A stretch of 64,000 nt of DNA. It comes from Psococerastis gibbosa (taxonomy: Eukaryota; Arthropoda; Insecta; Psocodea; Psocidae). Of this stretch, positions 32,469 through 47,400 are shown in pieces; position 1 is the first letter of the stretch, and every line of letters starts with the position of its first letter. Both the position numbers and the translations under genes were made by a program. Location: positions 10,906,855 to 10,970,854 of the forward strand of contig OZ020491.1 in NCBI GenBank assembly GCA_963971405.1, written 5' to 3'. The notes beneath the pieces are model-generated. The model made no database searches. It was not told the DNA's origin and saw only the letters and a program-made list of their open reading frames with translations.

Positions 32469-35400
32469 ATGACGTTGGGATCTCAAGTGGAGTTATCAGA
32501 GAAAGATAACACTGTAAAACTATCCACTAATGGTATGTATTTTTTTTTATCGATGGACTAGCTGATATTGTTGCATCATTCAGAGACCTTGAAATTGGGC
32601 CGGCGTTTACAATATTTTGCTGGCGCACACAGAGTAATTAGTGATGCCTTAATTAATACTAGAGGCTATTGCCGCGATGGCGTGCCATTAATAGTTGAAA
32701 AGCAGTCCTGAGTCTTGAAGCGGAATATAATGGCTTATGAGCAGTCGTCTTCGGGTACAGTTGATACCGGGTACGTCTCATCATTTTCTGTTGCTCTGAC
32801 ATAGTATAGGTTTTCTGATGGCTTGTGGCATCGTCATGCATTGCAGATGTATAATTACAAAAGCAAAATAGATATATACAGATAGATGGATTCCTCTAAT
32901 CGTACCATTGTAAAAACGGCCGCTCTAAACAGATGAAACCATAGAATAGAATATTTCTGTATTGAGTCATTAACATAAAACAATAGGGGTTCTAAACCCT
33001 AAGACACAATAAGAATAAATAAATGAAACACTAAAAAAAAACCCTAAAGCAGTTAACCACCAGTTAAAACCGGGGCTCCTATTATTCTTAAAAATGTAAA
33101 GCTATAAAATCCTAGCATTATAAGCAACTTCTCTCTTAAAAGTAACATATTATTTCTTTTTAATGTCTTCAGCAAGCCTTAAAACGCAGTGTGCCATTTA
33201 AAGGCTTTAAATTGGGCTTCTGTCAATTTGGTGGCTCAGCGATTGGCTAATGTAGAACCCTACTTCCCTAGCGAGCTATAACTAAGCCCAGGCTTCCTAT
33301 AAGCAAGTTACGTCGGATCCAATCAAAAATAGTTCAACTATAGTGAAACATTCCTCTAAGAAGCCCATTACAGTTTACCTTGCCTTGCTGGCACATATCA
33401 ATCAATCAATCAATCAATCAGTCTTTGTCCATGACCCACCAAGGTGGGATAGACGGCGTCCAAAACAAAAGAAATCTAGAACAGAAACAAAAACAAACAA
33501 AAAATTTCATGCGGAAGCATACGTTAAATGGAGGGAGGGGGGGGGGGGTTATGTTTGAGCATCCCAGCTTATTTCCCTGAACTCGTCCAAGCTGTACAGT
33601 GGACATTCTTTAATTTTCCTTGTCACCACGGCCTTGTATCCTGAAAAATCCTTATTAGTAAGGCTGATGGGTAGGGCGTTGTAGTATCTCATTGCCGAGT
33701 TTGGGAATGATGCGATGGACCTACTCAGCCTGCATCCGGGCAGATCCAAACGGTGAGCATTTCTTGTGTTATGCAGATGGACAGTATTTCTTTCAGTATT
33801 TCTTTCAGGGAATAAGAAGTGTCGTAACAATAGGTTTTCGAGGGGGCCGGTGGCGTATTATTTGGCGCCCCTTCCACATTTTCATAAAAATTTGAAAGCT
33901 CATGCGCAGTTTTTAAATTAGAGGCATGACCTTAGTCCTAAGCAGGAGCTGGAAAGAAAATCACTGCGAACAAGGGGGGGCCCGGGGATATCCCCTGGGG
34001 GTTTATTTGTTGATAAAATGAAATAGTGCAATTTAAAGCATTTTGTCAGCAAAATTTTTTAGATTTTGCAGGTGAAGAGAATAGTAGTTAACAAAACTAA
34101 AAACAGGGGGCCGGGTGTCTCCCCCGGGGGTAATTCTTTGAATAAATAGGCAGAAAATAGTGCGTTTCTACTACAGTGCGGGGTTTGAGTGGTGCGGTGG
34201 TGCATTATTCGTGAAGGAGTCTCCCCTTAGGGTGCCTCATGTTAATAAACAGACATACTCCTCCCGCCAGGCTGACAGGGTTGCTGAAAACAGATAAGCT
34301 GAAAGCAGGCGTTGGAAAAACAAAACGAACAATGATATCCAAAGAATTACACAGTAATAGTGTTATTATTCATTGTGATAATTAGTTTCATGATGTATTT
34401 TTTGTTGTTGCATAATATGCATGTCGATTATTATTTTGCGCCCCTAGGGGATGTGGCACCCGGACGAACCGACTCCCCCCACCCCACCCTCGTGTTACGC
34501 TAGTGCATAAGAACTGTGTATCCTACAAAAAATGAAAAAAATTCTCCAGAGCTTAGCTGCATTTGAAATTGAACATCTGGTGTTAACTCACATTGAGCCA
34601 GATGCACTTGGCCTCCGCTATATATACACACAAAAAAGAAGAAAAACTTGCTAACGAACGCTAAAGATGTGTACTCATATGCACCTTATGCATAATGTCT
34701 TTTTTGTTCCTTTTGCTAATTGCGAGCTTAGAACACTCCAACCATTGTTTATTATCAAGGTTATTCGTATCGTGAAGTTTTGTTTTGATATGAAGTGTTG
34801 ATAATTGTTTTAGGTCCTGATAGTTCAAACGCTATGAAGAGTAAAGAAGATCCTGCCGTTGAGAAATCAGTCGTTAATAATGGTAATTATTCTTGTTCGT
34901 TTTCTGGCTTAGTCATGTTGTCTTATTCGGCCGTCCCTGCTTTAGTAAGGGCCGTTTTATGCATACTTATCAATCAATTAGCTTCGATGGCCAGGTGGTA
35001 ACGAGCTTGCACTTGAACGAGTCTTTACACGCCATGGAATCGGAGACGTGTCGTACTCATCACGGGTAATAACCTACAGAGGCGACTGAAAAGGTCAATC
35101 GGATACATTCATTAAATTGTTTAATATAATATATTTAAAATATAAAAAAAAAAAAAATCAATCAATCTTTGTCCATGACCCACCAAGGTGGGATAGACGG
35201 CGTCCCATACATACTGCGACCTTGTGATGAGGAACGAAAAATATCGCCTTCTGCATGTTATAATCTATGGGAAGATAAAAGGACAGAGGGCTCCCTGCAG
35301 ATAAAGAACATACTGTTTGGAAAACCTGCGGCAGGGGTTTGGCAAGGGCACGACTTCCCGTTTCAGATTCGGAGCAGCAGTCTCCAGGGTCTAAAATGCC

Positions 35401-38400
35401 ATGATGATCACCAATCTTCGCTAGAAGAGTCATTTAAGGAGAAGAACCAAAACATTAGTCTCCCGGGTGTGATTTAATAGCGTCCTCCACTCCTTGTCAT
35501 TCCACTTTTGGTCATTCATTAACTGCGCAGGTTATAAAACTTGAATCTATTAAGCACAAGCCTATTTCACATTTTTAATTTCGATGTTCAATCAATTGCT
35601 TAGCTAATTTTAACAAATTGTAATACAGACTGCAGCCCGATCATGGCGATTTCAATACCGGGGTCAATATAATACCATGTCACGTGATGGTATTAATTCA
35701 ATTGTTTAAAATAAATTAACAGTAAATTTCAGAATTTTTTAAATTGTGATGTTGGCAATACTGAAAAACTGAACTTACGCGACGCTGCCGTAGCAAGTAT
35801 AAATAGCAAATATAAACACATATCGCCTTAGAAATAAACAAGTTTTAATTTTCCGCGCTTAGCACTCCTACGGCGATTACCAACATCAAAAATTAAACAA
35901 TTCTGAAATTTACTGTTCATTTACTTTAATCAATTGAATTAATACCATCACGTGACATGGTATTATATTAACCCCGGTATTAAAATCTCCATGATCGGGC
36001 TACTGGTACATTATTTATTTTACTCTATTTGGCGAGAAATTGATTTTTTTTAAGTACTTGATGATTTTTGGTTAATGTGAATGGATTAAATTTTGTAATA
36101 TTTTCGTTTGGTTTTAGTATCATCTGCTGACTCAGCGGGTGAGAAGAAATCTGACGACGGAGATGATGATAGCGACAGGTCCGATAAGGAGGATATCGTA
36201 GAGAAAGGAGAAATGGAGGCCACCAAGGAGAAAGAGAAGAAGGACGATCAGGAGGTGGTCTTCATCCAGGATTTAGGCTTCACTGTCAAAATCGTTAGCC
36301 CTGGCACTGAGTCCTTCGACATACAGGTAATGTTATCCCTGAAAACATTACTTTGGAATGCCAGCAGTACAGAGAGCGTACTGGGTAACTTTCATACAGT
36401 AACAAAAACCATGGCATAATGCCCTTCTCTGATTGGTGGATCACTGTACTGAACTTGGCTTAGGAGGGGAGCAGTTTAATTTTTAACTCTTGCTTGTGGG
36501 AACCCTGTTGTAGGAAATCTAAAATCAAACATATCAATCAGACTTAACTTTGCGCCATTAGCAAATACCCTCACCAATCAGCGCGTTGGATTCTATAAGA
36601 AAGTGAAACTATGCATCACTAACTAAGAAAAAAAAAATTCTAATTTTTCTTGGAAATCCTTATAATTTCTGCTTAATGCCACTACAAAGTTTGCTTTCCA
36701 ATTTATATATTAGCATAGTGAATGAGGAGTGGCTATATCCATCCATGGTGAATAAATTATCATAGGGGAAAATTTAGGCTGCGACTATTTTTTCCCTATC
36801 CTAAAGCATTAGAATGGAACAATTGCACTGTCCAATTTTGGTAGACGAACGTACACAAGTCCGTACCCAGGAATTTTGAGAGAGGGTTCAGTCCATGGTA
36901 CAATAGAAAAATCGTAGCCCATCTTCAAATTAAAAGTAACTTATACACATGTTATACCCTACAAATAGGGGGACCTCCCCGATGGAACCCCAGGGAAAAA
37001 ATTAGAAGTTATAAATGAAAACTACTGAGCTAATTCATACGTTTTTTATTTTATTAGCATCCCAGCGTTCCTTATGAATATTTAGGTTTTTTAAGTTAAG
37101 ATTCCTTTGAAGTAGAAATTTTTATACCGAAATTAACCCAAAGCATAACCAAATAAATCCAATTGCCAAAAGAAGTTTATGTTATAAACACAATTAACCG
37201 TGTGCGCATGTTATTATAGGTTTCTAGCATGGAACTAGTTCAAGAAGTCCATCAGCTTCTAATGGATCGTGAGGATACCTGCCATAGAACATGCTTCTCT
37301 CTACAATTGGACGGGAACACTCTGGACAATTTTGCAGAACTGAAGAACATTGTGGGACTAAAAGAAGGGTCTGTTATCAAGGTAAGTTTCATTCGTTTCC
37401 ATTAAGGCATTATTATTATTAACGTCTCTATGTACTGTCATTAAATGTTTTAATAATTAATTAATTTTTTAATTGATTACATAATTATATTTTCCAATGT
37501 AAGCTGGGCTTATTATGCAGTAATGTTCTTATGTTTTTTTGGGAAATAAACTGTATTATACCTTTTAATACTTGTAGCAGAAAAAATGGCTACTACTGTC
37601 GGAGTTGGGGGGGATTAGGAATCGTTTCAGGCTGTGACCCCTCTAGAGCCCGCCAAGTGCAGTTTTTTTCTATATCCTCCAATTTCAGCTGTTACCTCTT
37701 CAACCAAAGTTGGTTAAATGTCAGCTTGACGATGTAACATTTGCAAAACAGAGGTTAGGTTAGGTGTTATTTGTCCTCAGCCATGAGCCTAGGCCAAGAG
37801 GAGCGAATGCTCTTGTTAGGCCTAGGGCGTAACAGGATCACCACGGGGGTTTTCAATTTTTGGTTTGTACACAGGTTGTGGAGGAACCTTACACAATTCG
37901 CGAGGCCAGAATACACGTACGCCATGTACGAGACCTTCTCAAGTCCATCGACCCTGCAGACGCTTATAATGGAGTCGACTGCAATTCCCTGAGCTTCCTC
38001 AACGTCGTCACACAGGGAGACATCCTGGAGAAGAAGAAGAACAGACTGGAGAGCGTAGACTGCACCCCACCCGAAGCCATAATGCCCGGAGCTAAGGACA
38101 GGCATCTCTTGCCCCTACATCCTGCCATTAAGGAGCCAAAAAACCCACAATGCATTAAGGTGAGCTACCGGGCACCAAACAAAATACTCGTGCAGGCTGT
38201 TTACGAATTGATTCAGAAAGATGATACAAGCAATTAGAGATAGGAAGACATAGAAAAATGAAGAAAAAAAAAACTATTCGAAGTTTCGAACCCGAGTGTT
38301 CACCTTGCCCGGTTGGGCAAGTCTGACCACTGCAAATTTAAATGCTCTGTTGACAACGAGTGTATGCACTCTAGTGGAAGTGCCTGCAGCCCTATGGCGA

Positions 38401-41400
38401 TTTGGGATTGACATAATACCGGGGTTTATTTAATTGTTTTAGACAAATGAGTGAAAAATGCGTGGGAAATTCAAATTGATAAATTAATCCTCGGATATAT
38501 TTTTGGTGAATTTTCAATTTTTTCTCCCATTCCACATTAATTAAAATTCTTATTATATTTGACAATTCTACCTATACATTTTAAAATGTTTATTAGTATT
38601 TCCTTCAATTATTAAACAATGCAACCATACTCTTGTATTGCAATAATTTATTTATTTGAATTTCTCGCACATATTTTAACACCGTCACGTTACATCTTAC
38701 TAATGCGGCATTAAAAAATAAAACCCGGTATTATGTTAATCCCAAATCGCCATAATAGGGCTGCTGATGTATATTGTCGTGTTCCATTTCAATTGCTCCC
38801 AACGATTTTATAACCTGTTGAAGAAAAAGGAAGCAGGATGAGTTCCTTAAGGTCATTTTGTGTATTGGTCCAACTCCAAGTAAAAACAGGTTTCAAAAAA
38901 CTGAATTCATGATTGCATGATTTATATATATTTTTTTAAAACTCTTGTGATTATTTAATCCATCGGTTAATTTGTTTTGATTGGTTTAATTAGGTGCTGA
39001 CTACATCTGGTTGGAATCCTCCTCCCGGGTTCAGAAAGATGCACGGAGACTTGATGTACCTGTATGCTGTCACTTTGGAAGACAAACGTTTCCATATTAC
39101 TGCTTGCACAAAGGGATTCTTCTTAAATCAGTGAGTATTAATTATAATGCAATGCATATGTTATTTCTAAGATGACCGACACAGTATGTCTCAGTCAACT
39201 GTGGCGGATGACAACTCAGTGTATTTTTACTATAGTGTGTACATGAAAAATAAGGTAGGAAGGTCACTATGGAAACGCGGAGACTCGGTTCAAATTCCGT
39301 TACGGCTAAGGTTTTCATACCCTTCCTTCTCTAATGAAGCGAGCTAGATCCGGTCCCACCATCGCCTGAAAAATCTCATTAAGGAATACTAGTCGGCATC
39401 GCAATGCATTAGAAGATGATACTTACTAGCCAACGCCCACCCTTGGCATTTCTGCCATCAGGCGCCGCGCTGACCAGTATAGATGTGCCGTGTGTTCATC
39501 TCCGGTAAGTCGATCGTTTCTTTCGTCATCAAGCATCGGGCAGTCCTTGAGGTGGCTGGCGGCCATAGGGGTACTCCCGCACAAGACGCAGTCGGGGGAC
39601 CTCAATATTCCAATTCGGTGGAGGTGGGATGCCAAAAGATCGTGCCCGGTTATTGTTCTGAAGACTGCTACTGAGGTGGGCCGTGGTAGGTCCTTTACGG
39701 GTTTGTTTAACAGTGTGCTCCATTGTTTTCCACTTGAGGCTAGTCGCAGTCTGTCCTGGTTTGTCCTCCGTACTGATATGTCTATGAGGTTTTTCACAGC
39801 CGTGAGGGGTGTTGCTTTGCTGGGCTGAGGTAGTTTTGTGCCCATCTTTGCCTTTGTCCGCCTTTTCATTTCCAAGTATGTCGACGTGACTCGGAATCCA
39901 CTGCATCACCAACTCCCGACCTTGCTCTATGAGTTGGCTCAGTAGCTGCCTGCATTTTAATGTGGAAGTACACTCTGTAGCTGTTTTTTGTGAGTGCTAT
40001 GATAGCTGCTTGTGAGTCAACTAGCAGTACTGCCTTTCTGCAATCTGGGAACTGCAGTAACTTCTGGGCTGCGTTTTCAACGGCGGCTATCTCTCCGTCG
40101 AAGTTGCTTAGTGGGGATCCTACTGCGCTGTAACCCTCGAAGAGGCGGCTGTAGTAACCAGCTCCAGTTCTTCCGTCGCCCGGTATGCATGAGCCATCTG
40201 TGTAGATGTGAAGCCATTCTCTCTCTAGATAGCACCGGTGCACTGTCTCATATGCTGCTTTTCTAAGATGGTCCGGGAGCGACTGTTTTTTAGTTATATC
40301 GTGGTCGTATAGTTTCAGGCATTTTGTTGGGAGCCATTGATAGGACTTATGGCTTACTGGCATTTCAGCTGGCTCTCCAATGTTGATACTGTATTTTGTG
40401 GCTAACTCTTTCGCTCTGCAAACCGGCCCTTTTTGAGTGACTAGACGATCCGATGCTGGTTTATAGGAATTCCAGAGGGTAGGTCTGGTGCGCTTCATCC
40501 TCTCCCAGGTCTTCATTAGCGACTTGTCTCTTCTTATGTTCAAAGGTTCGATGTCTGAGTGTATCTCCATTGCTGCAATTGGGGTTGACTTTACCGCGCC
40601 TGTGATAACGCGGAGGGCTGCGTTTTGTGCTGCATCCAGCTTGGCAAGTTGGTTTGAACTTGCCGTGCTTATAGCTTCCCCTCCATACTCGAAAACTGGC
40701 CGAACGTAGCATTTATATGTGGTGCTTAGTACGTCCTGAGTGCAGCCCCATTTTGTCCCCGTAAGTCGCTTGAGAAGTCTGGATCGATTCTTTCCTTTAG
40801 TGGCAGCCTCATTTATTTGGTCTTTCCACGTCAGTTTTGAGTCCATTGCAACTCCTAGGTATCTCGTGATGCTTTTCTCTTCTAAACGGGTGCTTTTGTA
40901 GTATAGGTGTATTTCTTTTGGTTTTGTAGATAGCGAAAACACTTGACACACTGTTTTCTCTGTACTTACTATCATTGCGTTTTTGTCAGCCCATTCAGCT
41001 ATGCGGGTGAGTGCCATGTTTAGGGCCGTTTCAATACCCTTCCAGTCACTACTGGTGGCCCAGATCAGAAGATCATCGGCGTAGAGAAGAGCATCAACAC
41101 CTGCATTAGAAGGTGATGGTGCTGTCCAGTATTACTAATCAATACTTTTCAAGCGATAATGGCAACCGTACTTACGTTTTCATATTCGACGAAAAATTGT
41201 CATTTGAATTCAATATGGCTAGTTGGAGAAAGGATGATGATGACGTATCTTATGGTGTCTCGTTTTTTAACACCCTAGGTCAACCGAGGAGGAATTCAAT
41301 CCTAAGCCGTGCAACCCTTCACATCTTTGCCACTCGCTCATCGAGATACTAAGTCAGATCAGCCCGGGTTTCAAGCGGAACTTTGCCATTTTGCAAAAGA

Positions 41401-44400
41401 AAAAATCGCAGAGGCATCCTTTTGAGCGAGTCGCTACACCTTATCAGGTGTATAGTTGGGTTGCTCCAATGCTTGAACACACAGTCGATGCCATTCGCGC
41501 TGAAGATAGTAAGTATTAAATAACTAAATAAATAAACTTTTCTTTTAAATTGTACAATCAAGTAATCCACAAGAAAGAATAAGGTAAAATCGTCAAAATA
41601 TCGTCAAAATCAGGTAGTTCTGTCATTTTCATTGTGCTAGTGACAACATTCTCTAAGAGATGGTTTCTAAGCAATTTAGGGAAGTTAGTAGCATTTCTCG
41701 CCGCTCTCATTTCAATCGGGACTTTCCTAAGGTAGGCGAAACCTTATAGTATAGGATCCAGTCGCTCACACTTGGCTGTGCGTGGCGCTGGCCTTACAAG
41801 GTCTCCCCTTTGCCTCGTGGTGTAGGTGTGGGTGTCCCCATTTTGTTTAAATTTCTCCCACACCTCATGTTTAAGAAATTTAAAATGTATTCTAATAGTG
41901 AAGAATTTATAATAATAATAATATGCGTGTATTTATCAAAAAAACATTACAAATTTTACTAAACCGGTGCCAAAAAGGCGCGTTGGGATCACCACATATT
42001 TATTTAGCCTTATAATGGCCTAGTGTCGAAACCGGTATTTACAGTGTAAGTAGATCTTAACATTACTTGCCTGAATTGCGTATTTTTTATAAGGTCAATA
42101 ATATAATAGGTACTACGTATGTGTATTTGTTTCTATGTGTTATAACGTTACCTATCTTGTTTTAAGCTTTCTCATCGAAACTGGGTTATGAAGAGCACAT
42201 CCCCGGACAAACCAGAGACTGGAATGAAGAACTGCAGACAACTCGCGAGCTTCCACGAAAAAATTTACCCGAAAGACTTCTTCGAGAACGCGCCATTTTC
42301 AAGGTTCATGAACGCATTATCTCATGATATTAATTCACAAAGTCCGTCCTGTCTGTCCATGAATACCCAATACTGTCCTTAGGGGGGTATTCCATATACG
42401 TACAACGTCAACGAAAAATTGAAAAATGACGTTTTAGCAGACATTAAAGACATACTAAAAATTCTGCTACCACGTCAATTTACGTCATTTTGACGTCATT
42501 TTTCAATTTTTCGTTGACGTTGTACGTATGTGGAATGGGCACCTTATACAAGGGCGATCATATTGAACTGATACTACTCCACCAGTCCCAGCACAGAAGT
42601 CCCTAGCAACGCACTCATAAAATACCATGGGCTCGCCTGACCCTAACAGCATAGACGGTAGAGTAAAATAGACATAGCAACCCATTATAAATAGAGTTTC
42701 ATCGTCCCTTTTTTCACTTACTGTCGTCTGCTAATGGACGGATATTCATTTTTCCGCTGTGGCGCTTCCAGCGTTCCCGCCGAAATTCAAACACTTGATC
42801 GTCTGGTTCTTTTTAGCAAGTAATCGTTAAAAAAGATTAATGAGTTACATTTGTATATATTTACATGTATATTGACATATATATTGCCGACCAGTTTTTT
42901 TTTTGGTTTTCTGAACGTCTAAGCGCAGTATGCTAGCAATCTATTTAGGGGTTTAAAAAATCTGCAGTTTCCGTTGAAATTTGCCAAGTTCTTCAGCTAG
43001 CTGCCCAGTGAGTAATCCATATGTGCTACCGCGTAGAACTTTTTAACATTTTCTTGTTAATTCCAGGTTCACAGTGACTTTGTGGCGGCCGCTACTCGAG
43101 GTGCTATGGCGGTTATAGACGGGAATGTTATGGCGATAAATCCAGGCGAAGAAACCAAAATGCAGATGTTTATTTGGAACAACATCTTCTTCTCATTGGG
43201 ATTCGATGTTCGCGACCACTACAAGGAGTTGGGTGGCGATGCTGCTGCGTTTGTTGCACCCGTAAGTGTTACGTACTGAGCCCATGTAGTTCTCAACCCA
43301 CTAAACACGCTACGCGCCTAAAAATAGAAAAAATTTACTCGGTGCAACCCAACTAGATCTCGGTTATTTGATAATACCGTACCCTTTGAGTTGTACTACG
43401 GTGATGGTAACACAACTAAAAAAATTGGCATGGAATTTTCTCTGCGCCGAGATAGGCATAGTACAGGCTCTGTTTTTTCTTATCATGGGCATAGCCTTAT
43501 AGACGCATGCCAAGAATCCACTAGGTTCGGCACGAAGTATAAAGCCTGGTTTCCAGTGTGACTAGAGCAATATGGCGCCCATTCCATTGACCGGCTAGGG
43601 CTATTTCCAACAACGGTAACGTGGTAGCAGACATTTAAGACTTAGGTAGCGTTTCCACCGACCTCGCATTGCAGAATGCAAATGACACTGACGGAAATTA
43701 GAATTTTTCTTTTTATAGAAATCTATTAAAATGTTTGTACTTAACATATCCCATGAAGCCATTTTTTAATATTAGTTTATTTGTTTGTGATTTTACTGTA
43801 TGATCATTGATCAATTTTAACTATGGCATAGAGGAAAATAAACATTTCCGTCAATTCTGCAATGCGAGGTCGGTGGAAACGCCACCTAAGTCTTGAATGT
43901 CTGCTACCACGTCACCGTTGTTGGAAATAGCCCTAGCCGGTCAATGGAATGGGCACCTATTGAGGATTAGAATGTGGCAAGACGTTATGGTAGACAGAGT
44001 CGCCGTTCGTAGGATGGTGACGGGTCGAAAGTGATAGCGCCAAAAGTCAAGTCAGTTCCGCAGTCAAACAATTTTTCGAAGAAAGACCTTCACATTACTT
44101 ATAATAATACACCACCCGCCGATTTGCTAAGACACTTCAGGCTCCCGAGCCAAAATAAATAGGCTGAATAAAGAAAGTCAATTTTTTTATTTCAGAAAAA
44201 CGACCTTCAAGGTGTTCGTGTCTATAGTGCTGTTGATTTGCCTGGGCTGTACACTCTAGGAACGGTTGTGATCGATTATCGAGGATATCGCGTGACTGCA
44301 CAATCGATAATTCCGGGCATCCTCGAAAGAGAGCAGGAGCAGTCTGTTGTGTATGGATCAATTGATTTCGGCAAGACTGTCATTTCACATCCGAAGTATA

Positions 44401-47400
44401 TGGAACTTCTCAGCAAGGCTGGTCACCAATTGAAAATTCTTCCTCACAAGGTATTACAACAGACAGTACTAACTATTATTATTATGAAATGTTTGTTCGC
44501 TGTTGTCGGTGTATGAATCATTTGAACAGCGCGAGCTAGTACCCTGGAGTGCATAGGACTTATAATAGTAGACTTTCCTCCCAAGTCCAAGTAAGCCGAG
44601 CAGAGGCACTTCCTTAAAAGTCGGGGTTTTGGAAAACGAGGTTTTCGAGGTGCTCGTTCCTCAGCTTTGAGAGTGAGGGGCATTCACAAAGTATGCAAGG
44701 GTGATCACGTATTTGGTTGGGTTGATCAGGCCAAATTACAATACTTACTGGGATCGTTGCTATTAGATTTTAAATGCGTGAAATGTCTGTTGCAGGTTTT
44801 AAACGACAAAGATGAAGAAGTGGAGTTGTGTTCAAGTGTCGAGTGCAAGGGAATCATCGGAAACGATGGGCGTCACTACATACTCGACCTTCTGCGAACC
44901 TTTCCTCCTGATGTCAACTTTCTTAAGGTGGAAGGTGAAGAATTAAGTAAGGTGAGTGTTGCCGTAGTCCTTCCTACTTATCTGCATTACTAGGCTACAC
45001 TTGACATAGGCACATGTCTATGTCTCGCGCTCGAGCGTGTTTACGAACTTGTCAATAAACTGGCAAGAAATATTCCTAATTTCCAATAGGATTATACGAA
45101 AACAATTTCGTTCGTTTGTTTTCCAACGCCTGCTTTCAGCTTTTCTGCTTGAAGCAACCCTGTCAGCCTGGCGGGGGGAGTGAGTCTGTTTCTTAACTTG
45201 AGGCACCCTAAGGGCAGACTCCTTCAACTCCGAGGGAAGGGGAGTTGACTGACAGGGTTGACCTTCTGATTAAATTGGATTCAGAACCACTTGCAGAATA
45301 TATTAAAGTCACACGATTAATTCGAAGGTGGCCAGGACTCGATACGCTCTTAGACTGACTGGTAGAACAGCGCATTATCATGTCCCACCATGCTCCCCTG
45401 TCACCGCGGTGTACACTACCCTGCAGTTTTGAAGTTTACCCTTGGGTAAAATATTTAAACGGGCACAAATTTAAAATTGGTTTGTGTCCTTCCCCCTCCA
45501 GCACTAAATAAGGACTTTTTATTGTTTCTATTACTAAGCCAACCTAGCGGAGTTAGGGCTATAAGGCCTCTTACACTCAACTATGGTTATTTGTTCATGA
45601 TAAAATAATTTTACAAAGTAATCTTCTATATTGATGGTGATTAAGATGTTAATTTTTCAATGCCGAAGAGTGAAATATTGAATTTGTTTCATATTGTTCT
45701 AGGAGGTTGTTGCATTAGGTTTCCCTATCGAACACAAACACAAACTCTGCTGTCTCCGCCAAGAGCTAATTGATTCATTTGTGGAAGCGCGCTACATGAT
45801 GTTCATCAAATTTGCTGCTTTTCAACTTCAGCAGTTGGGCGTGAAGAAGCAGAAGGAACGCGAAGCAAGGAGTAGCCAGGAGAAGGAAATTAAAAAAGGT
45901 AAACTTGATGAATAACCCCCGTTTTTAGGGATTTTGGGTCGGCAGACTTACCCAATGAGGTTCATTTGCGTAGTCATTTTGTAGATGGCAGCACCAGTTG
46001 CTAAGATATCAAAGCGTTGATTTTTATATAAATATTTACTCTATGGATTTTTCCATAAGCCTCAATAATATTTTAAAATTATTTTATTTATGTATTATTT
46101 TAAAGTGATATTTTTCTATAAACCATGGAGAATATATTTATATTAAATTGTATGCAGCGCAATAAGGTCCAGGCATAGGACAAATATTATAAAAAATATT
46201 AAAAGAATTAATTAGATGCTATGAACTTAGTTTTCACATACAAACGGCGGCCATTTTGAATAATATGGATATCTTATTGTCGTCAGCGATCCTAGTGACC
46301 AAAATTGTCCCTACAGAACCTTATTGATAGCTCCACCATATTTCATGTGTATTGAAAATTGAACAAAAAATGGATGGTCGGGGTGTCGTGCTGTCACTAA
46401 AATAGGCTTTTTCTCTCATTGTTAAAATTTACTTCGTATAGTCTTACAATAAAATTAAATTAAAAACACAACCGGTTTCGGCTCACGCCATCGTCAAGTG
46501 CGATTGAAAAAAGGTAAACAAAAGGTATGCAAGCTAAAACAAAATAAAATAAAACTCATTGTCAGGATAATACACAGCATCGCATAAAGTAAATAATTTA
46601 AATTGAACAATTAAACATTAACCAATGGAAGCGCCAACAAGGGGGAACTACTTAAAAAGGTTATGTCATTAAGTAACGTTTTGTTTTTAACCATAGCTTC
46701 CCTAATCTCAATGGTTTCTAAATTATCAAGAAGTTTCCCCTTGTTGGCTACATGTAAGATCTTAAAATTATCGAAATCACAGGCATGGTTGTGGGTGTTT
46801 ATATGTTGGGCTAAGGCGGACTGTGTCGGGTTTTCCTACCCCCCGTCTATGCTCCGCTATTCTTTCTTTAAACCCTCTCCCAGTTTGTCCAATATATAAA
46901 CTACCACAATCATTACAGTCTAGTTGATAAACCCCTGACTTCCTCCCTTTCTCCAATTTAGGTTTACAATTAATCAATTGCTTACCCAACGAGTCCACAG
47001 AATAAAATGACACATTTTTAACGACCCTATCTCCAATCCAAGAGGCCAACTCCAAACTAATCCTACCAAGATATGGTAACTTAACGTACCCTTTATCTGG
47101 TTCAGAAGTCTGGCTTGCTCCATAGACTAAAGAGAGGGTTAACTTATTCCTGTGTTTCCGTAAAATATTTTTTACTAGACTCACAGGATATCCATTATTA
47201 TTAGCAATTTCCATAATTGTTGAAAGTTCTTGGTTAAAATGTACAACCGTCAACGGTACATGTAAGAGTCTATGTATCATGGAGTGTATGGCTGCATGTT
47301 TGTGTTGTGGTGGGTGAAACGAATCCTCTGGAATGATATTGTCTGTATGAGTAGGTTTTCTGAATATATTGTACCCTAGTTTACCATTATCCATCCTTGT

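Noticed and set aside
32659-32841. 60-residue minus-strand ORF in clu intron 1
   Set aside because: No recognisable motif or splice partner; treated as chance.
33343-33606. Short plus and minus ORFs near the ATCA repeat
   Set aside because: They lie in the 3' UTR and microsatellite tail of the retroelement at 33400-33850.
39255-39310. Functional tRNA gene (GGTTCAAATTCC box)
   Set aside because: No acceptor stem or cloverleaf; more likely a SINE head or LINE UTR. The same applies to 38285-38335 and the SINE heads.
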